Source: Limnephilus marmoratus
Taxonomy: Eukaryota; Arthropoda; Insecta; Trichoptera; Limnephilidae
DNA: 64,000 nt
Direction: 5' to 3'
Assembly (NCBI GenBank): GCA_917880885.1
Contig: OU862921.1
Span: forward strand, 54,642,912-54,706,911
Shown: positions 21,206 through 33,020 of the stretch, piece after piece
How the letters are laid out: each line of letters opens with the position of its first letter
How positions within the stretch are numbered: position 1 is the stretch's first letter
Notes under the pieces: model-generated
What the model was told of the DNA's origin: nothing
Databases searched by the model: none
Seen by the model: the letters and a program-made list of their open reading frames with translations, nothing else
Program-made: the position numbers and the translations under genes

Positions 21206-22424
21206 ACATCACGCACTGTATAATGCTTAATGCAGCCAATAAATATGCGTACTACCCTTGCACCGCAGTGAGAGCGATGGATTCATTCGTCCGTCCAGAT
21301 TCCTATCCAACCCTCATGCATTTTTCCTTACCAGAACATCCTTTCCTTCCTTTCATTTAAAAAACCCCCACACAGGATCCCCAAGTATGATAAATCGTTT
21401 CGCTCAGGCCCTCCTGTGTGAAGTTATAACAAAAAAATCTGATTAATTTCTAACAAACTCTCTACGCATACCAATCTAGACCACGGTAATTTACGGTAAT
21501 AATGTAGCTCAATATATTCCCACAATACATTTTTTTCCCACATGCAAGAAAATATATATTATATTATGAATATTTCAATTCTGATGATCGGGAATCTTTT
21601 TCAGAGGTCGTTACGAGTCTTGTTTATTATCGTGTTGTATTTACAATGAATATGTAACTGGCTTGACGTCCGCCCTGGAGATGCTCTCTATTAATCTGTC
21701 TCTCCTCTGCCAAGCGTGCCGCGCCGCAACCGCGCTGCCCATGCCCAGTGCGGTGCTCGCTGTCAATTGGATATGTTCGGACATCTTCGGCGACAGTTGT
21801 CTCTCTCATACGTACTAATACTGACCACTGTCGAGACTCTTATAAACTACATATAACTACCTTCACTTACTACATCTATTGAGAGACATTCAATTTAAAT
21901 TTCCGTTTAAGCAAAGTTAATTATTTTCATGAAATTTTTAACATATTAAAAAAAGTATAATTTTATAATTAATTATGTGTAGCCTAGAGTCTAGAGCAGC
22001 GGTCAGGTATCACCGCGGGCAGCACACTTATGATTTCGGGGGGGGGTGAGGTATTGTACCTTTTGGTTTAGCAAGTTAAAAAAGCAATTATTTTGTATAT
22101 AAGTACCGGGTTGCTACTTCCTTTCTTCTTGTGTTCATGATACAGTGTCAATAAATATGGACAAAGAACGCTTGACTACATGATACCTACTTGCTTAAAT
22201 ATGTTACCTGCTAAAATTAAAAAAATGTACAAATAATGTAAAAACAAATATTACATTGAGAAATAGTTTGTATTAATATTTTTTGTAGTAACACAAAAAA
22301 TGTCTAACTGCATAATAATTTTTATTTTTTAAACTTCAAAGTAAAAGCACCCATTGACAAACTACTTAAAAGTAGTTCATTGGGACTTTTCTTTTTCTGT
22401 AATATTTTATTTTATTTATTTCCT
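21206..22424. other. Non-coding spacer
   Basis: No gene recognised. A minus-strand open frame at 21627-21809 shows no known motif. GGGGGGGTGAGG near 22040 is a further short G-run. Confidence 0.35.
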
Positions 22425-22580
22425 ATAATATTGTATAACTTTTTATTTTTAATAAAAAAAATCTTTATAATTATTATTATAAAGATTTTAATAATTAATT
22501 AATTAATTAATTGATAATTAATAATTAAAAAAATCTTTATAATTATTAATTATTATTATAAAGATATTATAATACACATA
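22425..22580. repeat. AT palindromes
   Basis: Two near-palindromes, AATCTTTATAATTATTATTA with TAAAGATT at about 22460-22487 and a similar one at 22530-22566, lie either side of an (AATT)n run. The whole segment can fold as a large hairpin or cruciform. Confidence 0.7.
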
Positions 22581-22884
22581 AAATCATAATATTATATTTA
22601 AAAAAATTGTGTAGATGTGTAATGGAATCTTTTAGTTCAATTTTCATCCACTTCCCGAACTATCGAAATGTGTGAATTTTCGCACACGTGATAAAAATTA
22701 TAAAAAATAAAAATTAACCAATATTAAAATTTATTTTGCTTTATTAGTACGCGATAAGCGTGTTTTTGGTCTTTTTAAGACCATTTTTTGCCTGCCTACA
22801 CCCTCACTGTGCCATCTCTACGCCCTCTAATTCTCTCTGGATTTCTACTGCTACCCTGAAAGTCTCAAACGACAATATAATTAA

Positions 22885-23440
22885 TTGTAAAAAAACGGAT
22901 AATATAATTGTACATGAAAAAAAAATATTTTAAAAGAAAACGGCAGATATTTGTGCGGGCCGCAAAAAATCGAATAATTTAATTAATTGTACATTAAAAA
23001 AAAAATTAAAAAAAAACGGCAGATATTTGTGGGGGCCGTAAAAAACGGATAATATATGATGATATAAATGGATAAAAAACGGATAGTACATGAAAAAAAA
23101 ATATTTAAAAAGAAAACGGCCGCAAAAAACAGGATAATATAATTGTACATGAAAAAATATATATTTATAAAGAAAACGGCATATATTTGTGCGGGCCGAA
23201 AAAAAACGGATAGTAGATATAATTGTACATGAAAAAAAAATATTTAAAAAGAAAACGGCCGCAAAAAACAGGATAATATAATTGTACATGAAAAAATATA
23301 TATTTATAAAGAAAACGGCATATATTTGTGCGGGCCGAAAAAAAACGGATAGTAGATATAATTGTACATGAAAAAAAATATATTTTTAAAAGAAAACGCA
23401 GATATTTGTGCGGGCCGCAGAAAAACGGATCATATAATTG
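22885..23440. repeat. Satellite-like tandem repeat, higher-order unit ~135 bp
   Basis: Seven or so units contain AATATAATTGTACATGAAAA, then an A-rich/TATATT stretch, then AAAACGGCAGATATTTGTGC or AAAACGGCCGCAAAAAACAG. Two consecutive higher-order units at about 23112 and 23247 are nearly identical over some 130 bp, showing recent local duplication. The long Phe-rich open frames on the minus strand are translations of the repeat. Confidence 0.85.
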
Positions 23441-23984
23441 AAAGGGAAATGTTTTCAAACTGTTGAAGAAGTGAAACAAACCATAAACTGGAGGCCATAA
23501 AGGATATTCCAATCAGTGAAATTTAAAATTGTTTTGAACATTGAAAAAAAAAAAAGGTTGGACAAGTAATGGTGAACACTTTGAAGGCGACCAAATTTTA
23601 GTGTAAAAATATTGAAAAATAAATAAAATCTATAAAGAAGTCCCGTTACTTTTGGGTTCAAAGAAATCAAAGTGATTCGGAATAACGTGCCTATCGTATA
23701 GCTAACATTTTTTTACAAACTTGAACTTACCATAATTTCAATAATCCGAACAGGGCATAATTCATACGATTGGTGTAACTCTAAGTGACCAGCTCAGCAG
23801 GTATGGGGGCTCCATCGAAGCCAGAGTTAAGCTAGTATTAGAATCTTAGAATCTGGGCGTACATAACTTTTGACCCTAAATCACAAGTGCACCCCACTGT
23901 TGAATTTCCACCTCTGGTCTCGAGCTCCAAAATACCTGAAAAAACCCTTGAATCTGCATGAATAGGCGATCTGTTGATAGATTC

Positions 23985-24266
23985 CCCATCTTTACCACCG
24001 GATTGAAATCTTTAGAGCACAGGCGTCTGGTAGGTATGCTGTCCTTGTTCTACCGGTAATACAATGTAAGATGCTCCAAGGAACTAGCGTCATTGAACCC
24101 TTCGGCACCGGTGCATAGTAAAAAAATACGCCAAACACGCTCCCAACATATGTACATGGTTGATATTTGTCATATGAGAACGGATCGCTCCTACGACTCG
24201 TTCTTGAGTTCAACAGCTCGGCTGTGGAATGATTTTCCGGCCTATGTGTTTACTCCCTTCTAAAAC
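23985..24266 (+). mobile_element. Non-LTR retrotransposon C-terminal fragment
   Basis: The plus strand in one frame reads SLEHRRLVGMLSLFYR, a stop, then YNVRCSKELASL, then after further codons HMRTDRSYDSFLSSTARLWN and DFPAYVFTPF with a stop at about 24261-24263. The pattern SLEHRRxxxxLSLFYRxYxxxCSxEL ... SFLxxTARLWNxxPAxVF is the tail that follows the RT thumb in a common group of insect non-LTR elements. The RT core is absent. The clade cannot be assigned from this piece. Confidence 0.7.
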
Positions 24267-25595
24267 CCGTTCACCCTTTCTCCCCTCAAAAAGACTCTCC
24301 TCACAGCATCTCCAAAGATGACATAGGCCCTGGGGGAAATTATTTTTATTTGACCTCCTGCGTGGAGTTAATGTAAAAAAATATCTAATTTTCTTTCCCC
24401 AATTTTTCAAACGTATATTAACGCATACATACCTGTGCATATACTTACATATAACCGGCATTTCTGTAGTTTTCGGGTGGAACATTGGTCTGATATAATT
24501 TTATTGAGTTACACGTTCCAGAATAACTTTAAATTAAATAGCTGCTTCATAGGTACTTTATAAAGCGTGCAGTTTTTCTTAATGTCTGTCTGCATGCTCA
24601 TTGCTCAATCTCACACAATCTCATTACAAACTCTAATTTGCACAAGTAAGCAAGTGCGTTAAATGAAAAAAAAAACTGCTGAAAATATTTTGGCCAAGAC
24701 GGCATACTGTGTATAATTACTTATAAACGACTTGTATTCACTTGAAATGATTATGACTTTTGCTCATAGTGTTTGCGCGTGCAAGTCGCTGCCATATGGA
24801 CGCCGCACAGACGAACTGATTGTGCAATTGTGCATGCAAATCGCTGCGTATAATGGACCTTTAGAATCTGGGTTGTAAATAAAGCGCAAGTAGTTGTAAA
24901 GATAATATTTATTACAGAAGTGGTTATTCATAACACTTTACTTTTACAAATATTTACAAATGCTTAACTTATATATCACTGGTTTCATACGAATAATTTA
25001 TATGCTAATCAAATTAAAAATAATAATATAAAACTTGTACAGCGCAGCTTTGCGTTATTTCAATTCAAGTATTACATTAACACCGATTTATGCGCGTACG
25101 CATTCACGTCAAAATTTAAATATATTGCATGATGTAAACCATAGGGCAGCCATAAAGTTAAATGGCAAACGATAATTTCTTATCACAATAAGTATTCACA
25201 TTTAATTTAATATTAAAAACAGTGGTTAATTATTTTGAAACACAAAATATATTTAAAAAAAAGTTCTATCACCGGTTACAATATAACTTAAGGCAATTTT
25301 AAAAATATGTACAAATATAATATTATTTAAAACTGGTGAACAGCAATCAGACATCTTTGAAATCTCATTTTATATATTGTTTTTATCAATACCAAGGACT
25401 TCAATACCTTCTTATTTAACAAAGAAACACTTTTTAATGGTTGCGCAACAAAAATTAAACTTGTGACTTATTTTTATTGTCCTCATCAATTATTATTGGA
25501 CAAAAACTTGTAAACGCCACTTTTTTTATACCTCTTGCCGATCGTTTCGTTGAATCCGCAGTTTCGTTAGGTAGTTTAACGTAGTTTCGTTAGGG
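24267..25595. other. Non-coding AT-rich DNA
   Basis: No gene, RNA or clear repeat recognised. A minus-strand open frame at 24210-24485 overlaps the RT tail on the other strand and has no family features. Confidence 0.4.
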
Positions 25596-25812
25596 CAGTA
25601 TAATAATTATTTTTAATTTTTTTAAAAAGAAAGACAAACATTCCCGGGTTACGAATTACCCAACAATGTTTGAAAATCTCCTACTACCACCTCAGAAAGC
25701 CGAAAATGTTGCTTGTGTTGTGATGGAGGACTTAGCCAGTCGAGGAATCGAACACGCGACGCCCAGGTGGGACCCAAGCGCTATGGCCACTCAACCACTG
25801 ACCGGTCTACAG
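25596..25812 (-). mobile_element. tRNA-derived SINE
   Basis: On the minus strand the head (25812 downwards) reads GGTCAGTGGTTGAGTGGCC (box-A-like) and, about 35 bp on, GTGTTCGATTCCTCG (box B, GTTCGATTCC). This is followed by a non-tRNA body of about 100 bp and an A/T-rich tail near 25600-25625. The flanks CAGTATAATAAT (left) and CAGTAATAAT (right) may be an imperfect target duplication. RNA polymerase III would be expected to transcribe it. Confidence 0.75.
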
Positions 25813-26199
25813 TAATAATCTCTAAGCAATAATCTACAGTAGAGTATTTTATTGACCTGATAGTTATAGCGAAACCTTTTCGGTTTTAGGTATAAAAAAA
25901 TAAAAGCGGGGATTACAAACTAATTGTTTTTTTTTAATTATAACATCACACCGCTATGAATAAAAAAAATTATTAGCCTTTCAGCAAATGGGAATATCCG
26001 CATCTTTATCATGTTAGTTTATAAAGAAACTAGGTAAACTATAGCTATGCCCATCGCGGCGGACTAGATCCATCATCAAGACACAAGCAACATTTTCTTC
26101 TTACTGTGATGGTAGCAGTTGATTTTAAAATATCGTCAGGTTATTCGAAACCGGCTATGTTTACTTTTCTTTTAATAAAATAAGGCCAAAATCATACCT
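25813..26199. other. Non-coding spacer
   Basis: AT-rich; nothing recognised. Confidence 0.35.
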
Positions 26200-26545
26200 A
26201 TGGTTTACCCACTACTTTGTGGGTAAGGATACCGCCGACCCGGGAGCCATTTATTGCATAACCAACAGCTCTGTCAAATGTCATCCCGAGTGGTTCACCG
26301 TGTTTGGCGACAACAGGGGCGCCAGAGTTCTTCGGGTGAGGTTTGTTAAGGTCTTGCCAGCAGACGCATCTGCTCACCAGCTACGTGGCGGGCCGGATCG
26401 AGAGAGGTCGGCTTAGGGAGACCCTTTGACCACTCCAGCTGTTCTCTCTCGATTCATCGCTTTGTACCACCCAGTTGAAGGGATGGGTTCATACGTCCGT
26501 CACACCTAGATACACTGACCCCCAGAATTTTTTTTTTTTCTCAGG
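26200..26545. other. GC-richer segment of unknown nature
   Basis: About 330 bp of markedly higher GC content than its surroundings, ending in AGAATTTTTTTTTTTTCTC followed by AGGGGCTCATCCG. A short plus-strand open frame (26219-26416) shows no known motif. The composition, length and terminal homopolymer resemble a SINE or a retrocopy, but no box A/B or gene match is visible. Confidence 0.3.
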
Positions 26546-29120
26546 GGCTCATCCGTAAGGTAATTACTGTACTTAATTTCTATGTAATTAAAAAGGTATA
26601 CAATGTAGGTACTTCATTGTTTGTACATAGATTTTAAAACAATTGGCCAGTACCTATTAGTGCTTTATTTTTCGATAATTATTATAATAAATAACAAATA
26701 TTATTAATTACATAAAATACATTTTTTCTGCTAAAAAATGTTCATGGTTCATTCCCACTTTGAAAAAACTTGCTCTTTGAATATGTTTTTGTTTTATTGG
26801 TATAATAGCTGACACTTTATATTATTCACGGACTGTGTTTAACACCAGTATTCTAACAAATAATCGCAACAAATAATGGAGAAATGGTCAATCGAGTTTG
26901 ACGATTTCTGCGTCAATTAAAAATATTGGTGCGATACTTGTGTTGAGTGAAGAATATAGGTACAACATTGGTATATTAATACTACTATGAAGTTGTGCGA
27001 AAGAGGTGTTAATTTGCTGCAGACCATAATAGACAACTGGCAATAGACACAGCGCCATATACAGTAATACAGGTGTATCAGGATCTCTTCTGTACGTTGC
27101 TGCTGGAAGGAGACGGAGCGCGTACTGTGTGACCCGTTAGGGGAATACAGTAGTGTTGTGTGATAGAAAAACATGCATTTTGTTTTTAATCTAAATAAAA
27201 ATGACACCGGACAGCAAAACCACGTCTACATTTTTTACTCCAAATAAACTTAGGAATCGCTGGTTAAAGACCTTCAGATACTTCCTGATACACCCGGAAA
27301 GAAAATGTTACATCATTTACAAAAATATGTTACAATGTATTTCCAGTAAAAGTAATGATAACATTATAAATTTATACTCTTTAACTATAATAGCTATAAT
27401 ATACCATATTTAAATACTTTTAACACCGGAGTTTACACTAGTAGATAGGTAGTACGAGTACTATTTGATTCACAATTCACGTCGATCACAGACAACACAT
27501 AATACAAATTATTAAAAAAATTACGAATTTAAATTAATGTATTTAAATTTATTATGTTCAAAATCATCTCCAAAAAAATATTTTTAATGGTAAACGTAAT
27601 ATAATAAATACAAGTTCATATTTATTATGTATATTTTTTCAAAAGTATATATATTGTATATTTTTTAATTAAGTATTATTATTTAATTTTCAAAACAATT
27701 TACTATTTAAAAAAGTTCTGTTAAGTAATTTGTTTAAAGCGTGAAAGCTGTTTCGATATTTTTTAATATATTTTTTCCATGCATGTGAGGTGAACGTAAT
27801 AATACCTACATATAATGAAAATATTTTAACAGATTAATTTAATTTTCAATATCAAACTAAGGAGTTTAGATTAAGGATTAGAAAATTTTCGAATTCTATT
27901 AATGGTTAATATTATAGTGAAGGCGAAATAGTTGTCACGCGTAATAATAATTACCTAGCAGAACTTTTTTTACAAATTAACCGTAGATCAAAATTAAATA
28001 CGTATTTTTTTATTTAAAAAAAAAATCTACAAATTGAATTTGAAAACATTAAATAAAGTTAAAGTATTTGGTTTACAATGTATTGTTTGAAGTACCTACA
28101 ATGACACAATGTGTACTTGTAGTTCGAATGATGTCATATTCTTGCAAACCGATATGACGAGAATCGAATTTCAGCTGAAATTGATTCAACTGAGACGTTG
28201 ACGAATTGTTTATAATGTTTATTGCACATTCGTTTGTTTATTGTAACTAGTCGACGCATTATCAGTTAGCCAGGTCTGGTGGTTAGTTAGAAAGTCATAA
28301 GACAACGCATTTAAACAATCATGTAAATTTTCTTAACAACCAATAATGTATTCGATTTGAAGTCAGTTAACATAAAAGCACGCAATTAAATATAATATAT
28401 GGCAATACCTTTCTGGATAAATTAAACCTGATTTTAATTTTGAAGCTTTCAAATTACGATCCTTACAGCACATACCAATTCAGGTCTAATTATTATTATT
28501 CGACCCTAACCTTAACCATTTTACCACAAATGGTAGAGGAAGCTGATTGCTTTTTGGCATGAAACAGGGAACTTTGTAATATTGTATACCTATTGTAAAA
28601 AGAAACCATCAATAAATAAAGATCTATTAATATCAGATATAAAATTCGCAAGAAAAATAACATGTTTTGCTACATACTAAAAATATTGGGGTCTCTGAAT
28701 GAGGTTTCAAGTCATAGACAAATCAATATTCCCATATTGTACTTAGATTGTTGATGAATACAATAAGTTTGCGAAACTGAATGTTAACTTTTGATCAACA
28801 TCTCAGAGATCTTCACACTCCTACAAAAGTATAAAAACGTGAAATAATTAACAAGTAATTGCTAAATCGTACTTACATCAGTCTAACCTTACGCAAAAGT
28901 CATTAATAAATAAATGAATAATTTCAACATAATAAAATAGATTTTGGAACGATGGCCCAAAGTGTGCGCAGTATACAACCTCAGTCATGCGAATCTTGAT
29001 AAAGTTTAAACGATGTGAACTATTGAAAGGAATAGTAATAATAGGCATAATACTAAAAACATAGGGTAAGTACTTATAATTCACAGCCATTAAAAGTGAT
29101 CACGGAGCTTATACGAGAAT
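26546..29120. other. Non-coding AT-rich DNA downstream of the Toll gene
   Basis: About 2.6 kb with no recognised gene or mobile-element end. It would contain the Toll 3' UTR at its right edge; no convincing poly(A) signal could be singled out among many AT-rich candidates. Confidence 0.4.
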
Positions 29121-32100
29121 CTAGACAAAGTAGGTTCGGCCCCGACCTCGTCCGCTCGCCCGGCCGGTGGAGCAGCCGGCGCGGGCGGCTCTGCCCTTTG
29201 TGCCGGAGCACCCCGCGTCGGACTCGAGCCCCCCGTGCGCCCCACACTCGGAGGTCCACAGAACGCTGCAGGGGGGTGGCAGGGTTTTATTGTACCGATG
29301 AACGCTATCCGCCAATTGGGGAGTTGTCTTGTATCTAAAATTTTGGTTTTTCAGGGAATGGGTAGAATTAGCGATGGAAGTTTTATTATATACCACGTCT
29401 GGCATAGCGAAGTGAAGTTTATCCCAAAATCTCTTCTCTCCCCAATAAAATACTCCGTGTGAGCGGAGATAGACTTGAAGATCAGCGTCCAAATTGAGTG
29501 CACTGACATCAGTCGATAAAATAAATATAATCTTTTTACTTTTGGCAGACAATCTGAGGCTTTTTAATGTCGACAGTAATGCAATCCTAAGATCATCGTT
29601 CACCCATTCGATTGATAAGAAGTTAATCGTTAGAATGACGACTATTCGCTTCGAAGCTTCGGTGGCGCTCGATATACTGTCCGCAATGTACGAGTTGCTG
29701 TTGCCGTTGCCGTTGCCCCTCTTCGCGTGAATGTCTCGATAGTGCAAGCAAACGGTGTAACCGCTTTGCTCCAACTCCGAGGATATGGCCGTGGTCACGA
29801 ACTGCGCGTCTTCAATACTGTAAATGATATACGCATCGTATAGTCTATCCGTTTCAAAGTCAGCCGAACTAGACATCTTATTGCCCTTAAACAAACGAAT
29901 GCCGTACCTTGAATAAGCCCATAAGCGAAAATCTTGTCTAAAAGCAAATATCAGAGCACCAATCATGCAAACTAAAATTGCCATAATAAAAATTGATGCA
30001 AAAATGGAAACATAGTTTTGCCCGATAAATGTTGGTTCAAAAAAATTCTGTAAAGTGTCCGGGCGTTCTACCGAAGTGGCGAGAGAGTTTTCCACGAATG
30101 TTTCACAACGACTCAGGACCGTAGTAATGGTCTCTCTTTCGTGATTATTCCCAAAACAAAATAGTTCTTCCGCATCTCCCGCATTCATTCTCAGCCAAGA
30201 ATCTAGCCGAACAATGTTATTACAGTCACACGACCACTTATTTCCTTCTAAGGACACGTGTGGTAACTTACCTAATGACGATGCTAAAAGCTGCCACGGA
30301 GAGAAATGAACTATGTTATTTTCATTAAGTCTGAGAACTTGTAAGCTTTTCATAGCTTTAAACGTATCATTTCCTACACTCGATATGCTATTATGGTCAA
30401 GATAGAGTTCATTGAGATTATGTAACTGGTCAAATTCATCCCCTATGATTTCTTGAATCATGTTGTTTTCCAAATGCAGAACTTTCAATGACTCGACTCC
30501 CTTAAAAGTTCTGTTGTGTACGCTATTCAAGTTACTATTATTTAAATACAAAACTTGTAATTTTTTTTTACCGATGAAAACGTGACTTCCTAAATCTTTA
30601 AAATCATTACCATCCAAATACAATTCGGTGGCATCCATAGGAATCTTAGCTGGAACTCTCGTGTAGCCGGCGTTAGAACAATCTACAACATTTGCCGTCC
30701 ACGTGAGATCGTGGTAGCAAGTGCAATTCTTAGGGCATGTCATCTCACAATCACAAGCATCGAAATCACAACAGTGGCAAAGGGCAAAGCAGTGGATGTC
30801 ATATGGACACAAGAACTGTGAAGGTTTGAGTTCGAGGACTCCCCTGGTACTTGTCCCTCTGGTGTGCATAAGCAAACAGGTTACTATTTCCAAATCGCCT
30901 ATTCTGGGATATTGGCGCGTGTGAGCTAGTTGGTTGATACGTTGCAACCACTCCATGGAGCAATCACATCTGAAGGGATTGCCACTGATGTAGAAGTCAG
31001 GGACGTCTCTTTCCCCATCAACATTACTCAGGGCAAGTGATCCTATGTCCATTGCCTCTATGGCGTTTCCGTATAGCAAAACTTTCACCAAACTATTTTT
31101 TTGAAGAAATGTTGCGATTTGAACCGACTTGATAATATTGTCATTCAAATATAAGTGCTCGACTGTACGCGGTATAACTTTACCAGTGATGTTTTCGATT
31201 TTATTGGAACTTGCATCCAATATTTTCAGACTTAGATTCACGTTCTCACAATTTGGAAGAGATTTCAACATATTGGTGTTTATATTTAACCATTCCAGAT
31301 TGGGCGGAAGGTTTCCGTAACTAAACCACGTTATTTCATTATCAGATACGTTCAGCCACACAAGAGCTGACAGTCTCTCGAATAAACCATGAATTTCACG
31401 TAACTTATTCCCATCTAATCGTATAGCTTTTAACGACGGGTTCATGTTGAACGAACCTACTTCGATACTTATTATTTTATTTGAAGCAAGATTTAATACC
31501 TGTAATGAAGGTAAATTTTTAAAACTATTTAAACCAACTCTGGAAATTTTGTTATCAACTAATCGAAGACCGTACAACTTATCAAGTCCCTTGAAAGACG
31601 AATTCAATAAAATGCTTATGTTATTTCTTCCCAAGTCTAGTGATTTCAAAAATCTTAAGTTCTTAATTGCATCGGGTACTATCTTTAATTCGTTTGCACT
31701 GACACCTAAGTCTTGCAAATTTGTAACGTTTTCAAAAGCGTTTTTATGTATATACGAAATACAGTTATGGTCAAGGTAAAGTTGGTTTAAAACATAAAGT
31801 TCTGAAAAATAATTTGATCCGATTGATTTTATTTTATTGTGAGAAAGAGTTAAAGCATGAAGATTTTTTAATTCAACAAATGAATATTCTGAGATGTATT
31901 CAACTGAATTGTGCTCTAAGTTTAGAATTTGTAAGCTGTATAGATTACGAAAAGAGAGTGAATCTAACTTTACTAAAGAATTATGAGCTAAATTTAGAAC
32001 TATCATTCTCACTAACCCAAGAAACGAATCTTTACTCAAACCTCTACTGGTCAATTCATTATTCGACAAATCTAACACTTGCAATTGGTCCAGTCCATCA

Positions 32101-33020
32101 AACGACCCCGGGGATAAGACACTTAAATTATTTTTATTTAAATAGATTTGCTTTATATCTCGTGATGCTTGCAGGAAATCAGACGGAACCGAAGATATAA
32201 AGTTACTGGATAAATTTAGCACTTGTAGAGTTGTGAGACCTGTCAGAGCTTTACTTCCTATAAAAGTTATCGCGTTCTGTTGCAAATAAAGAGACACCAG
32301 TGACCTCAGTTTTGACAAAAAATTATCTTCGATTTTTATAATGTCGTTTTGAGATAAGTCCAAATCTTCTATTGCGGTGCTGCAGGAGTCGTAGGTTGTA
32401 ATCTCACCCTGATTCGAAAACCCTAGTTGTTTCACGTCTTGTATATGATTTCTTGTTAAATTCAATGTTTTCAAATTATGAAGATGGCAGAAGACTTCTG
32501 ATGGCAAGGTCCAAATGTTATTGTCTGAAAGCTCCAAATGCCGAAGTTCCCTCAAACCGGAAAAGCTCTCCGTGGACAGATCCAGCATCATAGGCGCCCA
32601 GTCATTGTTGTGGGTTCTGAGAACTAGACTCTTGAGTTGCACCATTGCAGCGAACACTTTAGGTGGCACGGTACGGATCTTGCAATAGTCGATTCGTAGA
32701 GTTGTCAATTTGTTTAACTGGAATAAAATTCCAGATGACTTGTTTTCTTGATCTGTGTGTTCCAAAAAACTTTCGAAGAGTAATATATCACTGCACAACA
32801 CATGCAGTTCAAAAATATGAGCAGCTACTGAAAGTGGTAGACTTCCTAGAAGAACTTTTTGACTGCCGATGGTTCGGAGGCTGCAAGATAACAAAGAGCC
32901 CCTCCTTTCACAACTGCGCGGCAACTCGTGACCTGATGATAGTCCAAATCCTGATAAACACAAGAAAATCCAAAGAAAACGCACTTCCCACAATCTAAAG
33001 CAAACCTTACGATTAGACAT
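29121..33020 (-). CDS. Toll receptor, Toll-7/18-wheeler type, intronless
   Basis: A single-pass receptor of 1299 residues. I start it at the ATG at 33020 because a signal peptide (VRFLWIFLCLSGFGL) follows. Over twenty leucine-rich repeats (such as LRHLELSDNNIWTLP) run to a Cys-capped end near residue 680 (NPFRCDCSMEWL). Next comes a Cys cluster (CHCCDFDACDCEM), an LRRNT (CPKNCTCYHDLTW, about 762), four more repeats, and a second cap (NKWSCDCN, about 928). A membrane segment (FASIFIMAILVCMIGAL) lies near 1008-1027 and a TIR domain at about 1061-1209 (YDAYIIYSIEDAQFV; box 3 KRFWDKLHFAMPDV). The split-LRR layout and lack of introns match Toll-6/7/8/18w. Box 2 is odd: after LHYRD it reads IHAKRGNGNGNSNSYIAD, so the usual Pro is missing and the loop is longer. 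The last ~50 residues are Gly/Arg/Ala-rich and GC-rich. Confidence 0.93.
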   Translation of the reverse strand: MSNRKVCFRLWEVRFLWIFLCLSGFGLSSGHELPRSCERRGSLLSCSLRTIGSQKVLLGSLPLSVAAHIFELHVLCSDILLFESFLEHTDQENKSSGILFQLNKLTTLRIDYCKIRTVPPKVFAAMVQLKSLVLRTHNNDWAPMMLDLSTESFSGLRELRHLELSDNNIWTLPSEVFCHLHNLKTLNLTRNHIQDVKQLGFSNQGEITTYDSCSTAIEDLDLSQNDIIKIEDNFLSKLRSLVSLYLQQNAITFIGSKALTGLTTLQVLNLSSNFISSVPSDFLQASRDIKQIYLNKNNLSVLSPGSFDGLDQLQVLDLSNNELTSRGLSKDSFLGLVRMIVLNLAHNSLVKLDSLSFRNLYSLQILNLEHNSVEYISEYSFVELKNLHALTLSHNKIKSIGSNYFSELYVLNQLYLDHNCISYIHKNAFENVTNLQDLGVSANELKIVPDAIKNLRFLKSLDLGRNNISILLNSSFKGLDKLYGLRLVDNKISRVGLNSFKNLPSLQVLNLASNKIISIEVGSFNMNPSLKAIRLDGNKLREIHGLFERLSALVWLNVSDNEITWFSYGNLPPNLEWLNINTNMLKSLPNCENVNLSLKILDASSNKIENITGKVIPRTVEHLYLNDNIIKSVQIATFLQKNSLVKVLLYGNAIEAMDIGSLALSNVDGERDVPDFYISGNPFRCDCSMEWLQRINQLAHTRQYPRIGDLEIVTCLLMHTRGTSTRGVLELKPSQFLCPYDIHCFALCHCCDFDACDCEMTCPKNCTCYHDLTWTANVVDCSNAGYTRVPAKIPMDATELYLDGNDFKDLGSHVFIGKKKLQVLYLNNSNLNSVHNRTFKGVESLKVLHLENNMIQEIIGDEFDQLHNLNELYLDHNSISSVGNDTFKAMKSLQVLRLNENNIVHFSPWQLLASSLGKLPHVSLEGNKWSCDCNNIVRLDSWLRMNAGDAEELFCFGNNHERETITTVLSRCETFVENSLATSVERPDTLQNFFEPTFIGQNYVSIFASIFIMAILVCMIGALIFAFRQDFRLWAYSRYGIRLFKGNKMSSSADFETDRLYDAYIIYSIEDAQFVTTAISSELEQSGYTVCLHYRDIHAKRGNGNGNSNSYIADSISSATEASKRIVVILTINFLSIEWVNDDLRIALLSTLKSLRLSAKSKKIIFILSTDVSALNLDADLQVYLRSHGVFYWGEKRFWDKLHFAMPDVVYNKTSIANSTHSLKNQNFRYKTTPQLADSVHRYNKTLPPPCSVLWTSECGAHGGLESDAGCSGTKGRAARAGCSTGRASGRGRGRTYFV
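29690..29729 (-). repeat. GGCAAC microsatellite coding the TIR loop insertion
   Basis: On the plus strand GTTGCTGTTGCCGTTGCCGT runs on into TGCC, that is (GGCAAC)n on the coding strand, giving alternating Gly-Asn and then Asn-Ser residues. It lies exactly between the conserved YRD and YIADSI motifs of the TIR domain. Confidence 0.85.

Noticed and set aside
22930..23512. Phe-rich membrane-like proteins on the minus strand
   Set aside because: They are translations of the A-rich satellite units, repeating with its period.
24210..24485. Minus-strand protein of 91 residues
   Set aside because: Overlaps a recognisable RT tail on the plus strand and has no motif itself.
26219..26416. Short open frame in a GC-richer segment
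   Set aside because: Open reading is expected from composition; no known motif. The segment is kept as an unknown feature rather than a gene.
27201..27413. Short plus-strand open frame with plausible start
   Set aside because: AT-rich, Ile/Asn/Thr-rich, no family resemblance or splice context.
29096..29338. Plus-strand open frame antisense to the Toll C-terminus
   Set aside because: It is a shadow of the GC-rich coding tail on the other strand; no independent features.
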